Shown here one piece after another: positions 6,173-9,025 of a stretch of DNA of 9,025 nucleotides. The notes beneath the pieces are model-generated. The model was not told the origin of the DNA and did not search any database. It saw nothing but the letters and a program-made list of their open reading frames with translations. Both the position numbers and the translations under genes were made by a program. Source of the DNA: CAZDME01 sp964506785 [NCBI: uncultured bacterium]. GTDB lineage: Bacteria; CAZDME01; JAYEMH01. Position 1 is the stretch's first letter. Every line of letters starts with the position of its first letter. Location of the stretch: positions 1 through 9,025 of the forward strand of contig CAZDME010000052.1 of the NCBI GenBank assembly GCA_964506785.1. The letters are read 5' to 3'.

Positions 6173-6736
6173 ATGATTCTTGTTATTGATAATTTTGACT
6201 CCTTTACCTACAATCTGGTCCAATATCTGGGAGAATTCGGGGAAGAAATTAAGGTTTTTCGAAACAATGCCTTTGATTTAGAAGGGATAGAAAAATTGAA
6301 TTTTCAAAAGATTATTATTTCTCCTGGACCGGGACGGCCGGCTAAGGCCGGCTTAAGTTTCCAGCTGGTAAAAAAAATGGCGGGAAAAATTCCCGTACTT
6401 GGCGTTTGCCTGGGACATCAAGTAATCGGCGAGGCCTTTGGCGCCGAAATAATCCAGGCCGACCGGGTAATGCATGGGAAAATCTCCCTCATCCATCATA
6501 ACGGGAAGGCCATTTTTAAAAACCTATCCAATCCCTTTGAGGCAGTGCGTTATCATTCTCTAATCATTAAAAAAGATAACCTCCCGGATTGTTTGGAGGT
6601 AACTGCCGAAACAGAAGAAAAAGAAATTATGGGGATAAAACACCGCCAGTATCCTCTTTTTGGCCTGCAGTTTCACCCGGAATCAATATTTTCTCCCGAA
6701 GGAAAAAAACTTTTAAAAAATTTCCTGGAGATATAA
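6173..6736 (+). CDS. trpG: Anthranilate synthase component II, glutamine amidotransferase
   Basis: TrpG hydrolyses glutamine and passes ammonia to TrpE. It is a class I glutamine amidotransferase of 187 residues, the usual length for an unfused subunit. Landmarks are IDNFDSFTYNL (5-15), ISPGPGRP (49-56), the nucleophile elbow GVCLGHQ (77-83) with Cys79, VMHGK (99-103), YHSL (127-130) and FHPES (167-171) with His168 and Glu170 completing the triad. The ATG follows the trpE stop directly, so the two subunits are probably made in step; GAGAAGG just upstream, within the end of trpE, may serve as ribosome site. The same subunit may also serve para-aminobenzoate synthase, as in Bacillus, if no separate pabA exists; this cannot be judged here. 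Confidence 0.96.
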   Translation: MILVIDNFDSFTYNLVQYLGEFGEEIKVFRNNAFDLEGIEKLNFQKIIISPGPGRPAKAGLSFQLVKKMAGKIPVLGVCLGHQVIGEAFGAEIIQADRVMHGKISLIHHNGKAIFKNLSNPFEAVRYHSLIIKKDNLPDCLEVTAETEEKEIMGIKHRQYPLFGLQFHPESIFSPEGKKLLKNFLEI

Positions 6737-6737
6737 A

Positions 6738-7511
6738 ATGAATTTTTACGAAGCCTTACTTGAACCCAGTTTAATAATTTTAGGAAAGATCGGCGTTTTT
6801 TTCTTAATTTTACTTACGGTTTTTCTATTCCTTCTTTTTGGCTGGTTTTTGGCCCTTGTGGTGAAAAAAATCCTTCTTAAGGTTTTCAGGAAAATAGATT
6901 TAGATAGATATTTTAAAAATACCTGGATGGGAAAATTCTTAAGCCGCGGAGGCATAACTAAAATGCCGGCAGAGTTATTAAGCGGTTTTTTCTATTGGCT
7001 AATAATCGTTATTTTCGTAGTTATTGCTTCTCAGAGTTTAGGGATAGAATCGACCGGTGATTTGCTGGACCGCTTTCTAATTTTTCTTCCCCGGGTGCTT
7101 GCCTTCGGATTAATTCTAATCTTTGGTATCGTTTTTGCCGGGTTTATAGGAAAGTTATTTCAGATAATTTCGGGAAATCTGGGCATAAAGGAGGCGAAAA
7201 CCATCGGTCGCCTTCTTCAGGGGATAATAATCATCTATGCGGTAATTATGGCTCTGGAGCAATTGGGTATTGCCGTTTTTGCGGTAGCGGCTTCTTTCAA
7301 TATTTTCTGGGCAGCTATTTGCCTTACCCTGGTTTTAGCTTTAGGCTTGGGAGGAAAAGATTTAGTGAAAGGTTTTCTGGATAATTTTGCAAAAAAATTA
7401 GGAGGCAATCAAGGCCCTAAAAAACAAAATACCCGGAGCCGAAATAGAAAGAAAGAAAGAAAAAATAAAGATTTACAGGAGATGTTTCCTTATGATCAAA
7501 GAGGCGATTAG
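6738..7511 (+). CDS. MscS-like/TM-helix repeat membrane protein in trp operon
   Basis: This 257-residue integral membrane protein resembles the conserved TM-helix family (CmpX-like) related to small-conductance mechanosensitive channels. Five hydrophobic spans are visible at about 15-43, 82-103, 113-140, 157-176 and 178-203. The segments around 15-50 and 117-145 look like two copies of the helix repeat typical of that family. The last span ends in [15 protein letters not shown] (202-216), resembling the glycine-rich pore-end sequence of MscS. The beta domain of true MscS channels is missing; a strongly basic tail (about 227-244) follows instead. ATG 6738 lies 1 nt after the trpG stop with GGAG at 6727-6730. 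The end overlaps trpD by 20 nt, so it is a full member of the operon. A direct role in tryptophan synthesis is not known for this family. It may be a channel, a scaffold, or an unrelated passenger. Confidence 0.8.
   Translation: MNFYEALLEPSLIILGKIGVFFLILLTVFLFLLFGWFLALVVKKILLKVFRKIDLDRYFKNTWMGKFLSRGGITKMPAELLSGFFYWLIIVIFVVIASQSLGIESTGDLLDRFLIFLPRVLAFGLILIFGIVFAGFIGKLFQIISGNLGIKEAKTIGRLLQGIIIIYAVIMALEQLGIAVFAVAASFNIFWAAICLTLVLALGLGGKDLVKGFLDNFAKKLGGNQGPKKQNTRSRNRKKERKNKDLQEMFPYDQRGD
7477..7481 (+). promoter_or_regulatory. Shine-Dalgarno site for trpD
   Basis: AGGAG lies 10 nt before ATG 7492, within the tail of the membrane-protein gene. It supports the start that overlaps that gene by 20 nt. 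The nearer ATG at 7482 is in another frame. Confidence 0.6.
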
Positions 7512-8532
7512 CAAGGTTATTGAGAAAATAGATTTGAGCCAAAGCGAGATGGAATCGGTGATGAATGAAATTATGAGCGGCGGGGCGACCCCGGCTCAGA
7601 TTGGGGCGTTTCTTACGGCTCTCAGGCTTAAAGGAGAAACGGTCGAGGAAATTACCGGAGCGGCCCGGGTGATGCGAGAAAAAGCGAGCCGGATAAGAAA
7701 TTTAGAGGAGCTGAGGATTAATCGGGTAGAAATTGTTGATACCTGCGGGACAGGAGGTAGCGGCACCAATGCTTTCAATATTTCTACTGCCACGGCCTTT
7801 GTGGTTGCCGGGGCCGGACTTAAGGTAGCCAAACACGGTAATAAATCCGTCTCCAGTCTCTGCGGCAGTGCCGATATTATCGAGGGTCTGGGTGTTAGTT
7901 TAAAACTTTCGCCGGAGGCGGTCGGTGAATGTATCAAAGAGGTGGGTATCGGTTTCCTTTTCGCGCCGCTTTTTCATGGGGCCATGAAACATGCCATTGG
8001 CCCGAGACGGGAAATCGGCATAAGAACAATTTTTAATATTTTGGGGCCTTTAACCAATCCGGCCGGAGCTACCTCTCAGGTAATGGGCGTTTATGATGGG
8101 AGCCTTACCGAAACATTAGCTCAGGTTTTAGGCAACCTCGGGGTCAGACATGCTTTGGTCGTCCACGGAATGGACGGCCTTGATGAAATTACGATAACAA
8201 AAGAATCTAAAATTTCTGAGGTTAAAGAAGGCAAGATTAAAACTTTCTTTCTAAAACCAGAGGATTTTGGAATCAGTCGCGCTCAGATGGAGGATATAAA
8301 AGGGGGAACGATTGAGGAGAATGTAAAAATTATTCAAAAAATTTTAAAGGGAGAAAAGGGCCCCTTCCGGGATATAGTTCTGCTTAATGCCGCCGCCGCT
8401 TTTATGGCTGCCAATAAAGCCAGGGATTTTTCCGGAGGAATTAAAATAGCCGAGGATTCTATCGAGCAGGGCAGAGCCCTAAATAAACTTGAACACCTTA
8501 GAAAAAAATCAGAGGAGCTGGAACGAAAATAG
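7492..8532 (+). CDS. trpD: Anthranilate phosphoribosyltransferase
   Basis: TrpD transfers the phosphoribosyl group of PRPP to anthranilate. The 346-residue product has family-typical length and is not fused to TrpG. A helical N-terminal domain (about 1-70) precedes the PRPP-binding segment [14 protein letters not shown] (83-96), STATAFV (98-104), KHGNKSVSS (114-122) and GSAD (125-128). Anthranilate-site residues lie around PRREIGIRT (171-179) and NILGPLTNP (182-190). Asp231-Glu232 in GMDGLDEIT are the usual Mg ligands. Two mild departures are Lys118 where KHGNR is usual, and Leu123 where Lys or Arg commonly stands before the (S/C)GSAD block; neither is an obvious loss of function. It overlaps the membrane-protein gene and is followed by trpC after 39 nt. 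Confidence 0.97.
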   Translation: MIKEAISKVIEKIDLSQSEMESVMNEIMSGGATPAQIGAFLTALRLKGETVEEITGAARVMREKASRIRNLEELRINRVEIVDTCGTGGSGTNAFNISTATAFVVAGAGLKVAKHGNKSVSSLCGSADIIEGLGVSLKLSPEAVGECIKEVGIGFLFAPLFHGAMKHAIGPRREIGIRTIFNILGPLTNPAGATSQVMGVYDGSLTETLAQVLGNLGVRHALVVHGMDGLDEITITKESKISEVKEGKIKTFFLKPEDFGISRAQMEDIKGGTIEENVKIIQKILKGEKGPFRDIVLLNAAAAFMAANKARDFSGGIKIAEDSIEQGRALNKLEHLRKKSEELERK

Positions 8533-8550
8533 GCCTCTCAAAGTCAAAAG

Positions 8551-8561
8551 GTCAGACTGAC
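8551..8561. repeat. Short palindrome in the trpD-trpC gap
   Basis: GTCAG at 8551-8555 and CTGAC at 8557-8561 are inverted copies around a single A. A related word (AGTCAAAAGGTCAG) starts at 8542. The gap is only 39 bp, and no U-run follows, so it is not a terminator. The function, if any, is unknown. Confidence 0.4.
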
Positions 8562-8571
8562 AGAGTGAAAA

Positions 8572-9025
8572 ATGTTTTCTTTAGATAAAATTTTGAAAAC
8601 AACCAGAAAGAAAGTAGAAGAAGCAAAACGCCGCCTGCCTCCGGATGTGCTTAAAAAAAGATTAAAGGATGCCGCCCCTATCCGCAGTTTACAAAAAGCC
8701 TTGGATTTCTCCTCAGGTCTTGCTTTAATCGGCGAGATTAAAAAGGCCTCACCCAGCGCTGGTCTTATCCGGAAAGATTTTTTTCCGATAGAATTGGCTA
8801 AAGCTTATTTGGAAGGTGGGGTTACTGCAATATCTGTTTTAACCGAGGAAGAATTTTTTCAGGGGAAGCTGGATTATCTTTTAAAAATAAAAAAATCAGT
8901 TGACCTGCCTTTGTTACGGAAGGATTTCATAATTGATGAATATCAAATCCTTGAGTCGCGTCTTTTCGGGGCAGACGTCGTTTTACTAATTGCTTCCATT
9001 CTAAACGATGAAGAAATAAATAGGT
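8572..9025 (+). CDS. trpC: Indole-3-glycerol-phosphate synthase, 3' end outside window
   Basis: TrpC closes the ring of 1-(o-carboxyphenylamino)-deoxyribulose 5-phosphate to indole-3-glycerol phosphate. The open frame from ATG 8572 runs off the right edge after 151 codons, so about 100 residues of a normal ~255-residue enzyme are missing from view. The N-terminal helical extension (1-45, with SLDKILKTTRKKVEEAK) is typical. It is followed by EIKKASPSAG (55-64) with catalytic Glu55 and Lys57, SVLTEEEFFQG (88-98), LLRKDFIIDEYQI (114-126) with the general-acid Lys117, and GADVVLLIASIL (133-144). There is no strong ribosome site before the ATG. The gene follows trpD and continues the tryptophan block; whether it is fused to TrpF, as in some enterobacteria, cannot be seen. 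Confidence 0.96.
   Translation, partial: MFSLDKILKTTRKKVEEAKRRLPPDVLKKRLKDAAPIRSLQKALDFSSGLALIGEIKKASPSAGLIRKDFFPIELAKAYLEGGVTAISVLTEEEFFQGKLDYLLKIKKSVDLPLLRKDFIIDEYQILESRLFGADVVLLIASILNDEEINR

Noticed and set aside
6337-6352. GCCGGC-TAAG-GCCGGC hairpin in trpG
   Set aside because: It encodes a conserved stretch following the PGPG motif. The GC-rich codons explain it, and it has no T-run.
6703-6710. A-rich slippery heptamer near the end of trpG (possible -1 frameshift)
   Set aside because: The reading frame is AAA AAA CTT, so the A AAA AAC phase needed for classical -1 slippage is not met. TrpG has its normal length.
7441-7470. GAAA-type microsatellite in the membrane-protein tail as a phase-variable tract
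   Set aside because: The repeats are short and interrupted, and they fit a Lys/Arg-rich tail. There is no evidence of length variation in a single sequence.

Overview
The window is a densely packed bacterial operon, with every recognisable gene on the + strand. Gene junctions overlap or lie within about 125 bp of each other, and no convincing terminator interrupts the run. The strong Shine-Dalgarno sites (GAGGAGG, GGAGAGG, AGGAG), GTG/ATG starts and standard bacterial families show that it is bacterial. The lineage cannot be fixed from sequence alone. The moderately AT-leaning composition, compact layout, split his genes and palindromic in-frame insertion would suit an uncultured candidate-phylum bacterium such as an Omnitrophota-like one, but that is a low-confidence impression.

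Layout: positions 1-724 hold the 3' end of a PASTA-domain protein. It overlaps rpe (717-1364, ribulose-phosphate 3-epimerase), which overlaps hisD (1361-2677). A 125-bp repeat-bearing gap precedes hisB (2803-3387). hisA (3432-4247) and, after another small repeat-bearing gap, hisI (4321-4704) follow. The trp block then starts with no gap: trpE (4691-6172, overlapping hisI), trpG (6173-6736), a multi-spanning MscS-like/TM-helix membrane protein (6738-7511), trpD (7492-8532) and the 5' part of trpC (8572 to the window end).

How the genes fit together: histidine and tryptophan synthesis share PRPP as a precursor (HisG and TrpD both consume it), and Rpe acts in the pentose-phosphate pathway that supplies ribose-5-phosphate. 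A single rpe-his-trp transcription unit is therefore metabolically coherent. The his set here is incomplete: hisG, hisC, hisH, hisF and hisE are not in the window. TrpE and TrpG form anthranilate synthase, TrpD adds phosphoribose, and TrpC makes indole-3-glycerol phosphate; trpF, trpB and trpA would have to lie downstream or elsewhere.

The most notable signal is inside hisA. An in-frame insertion of about 28-31 codons (about 3998-4090) is bounded by perfect 12-nt inverted repeats and can fold into an outer stem enclosing two hairpins. It lies in the loop between the segments expected to be helix 6 and strand 7 of the barrel, on the face away from the active site, and the rest of the HisA is intact. 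It looks like a small palindromic element that inserts into genes and is tolerated as translated peptide, comparable in concept to Rickettsia palindromic elements. Other points of interest are the membrane protein embedded in the trp operon, the degenerate duplicated unit with a 25-nt palindrome upstream of hisB, and short word repeats in the other operon gaps.
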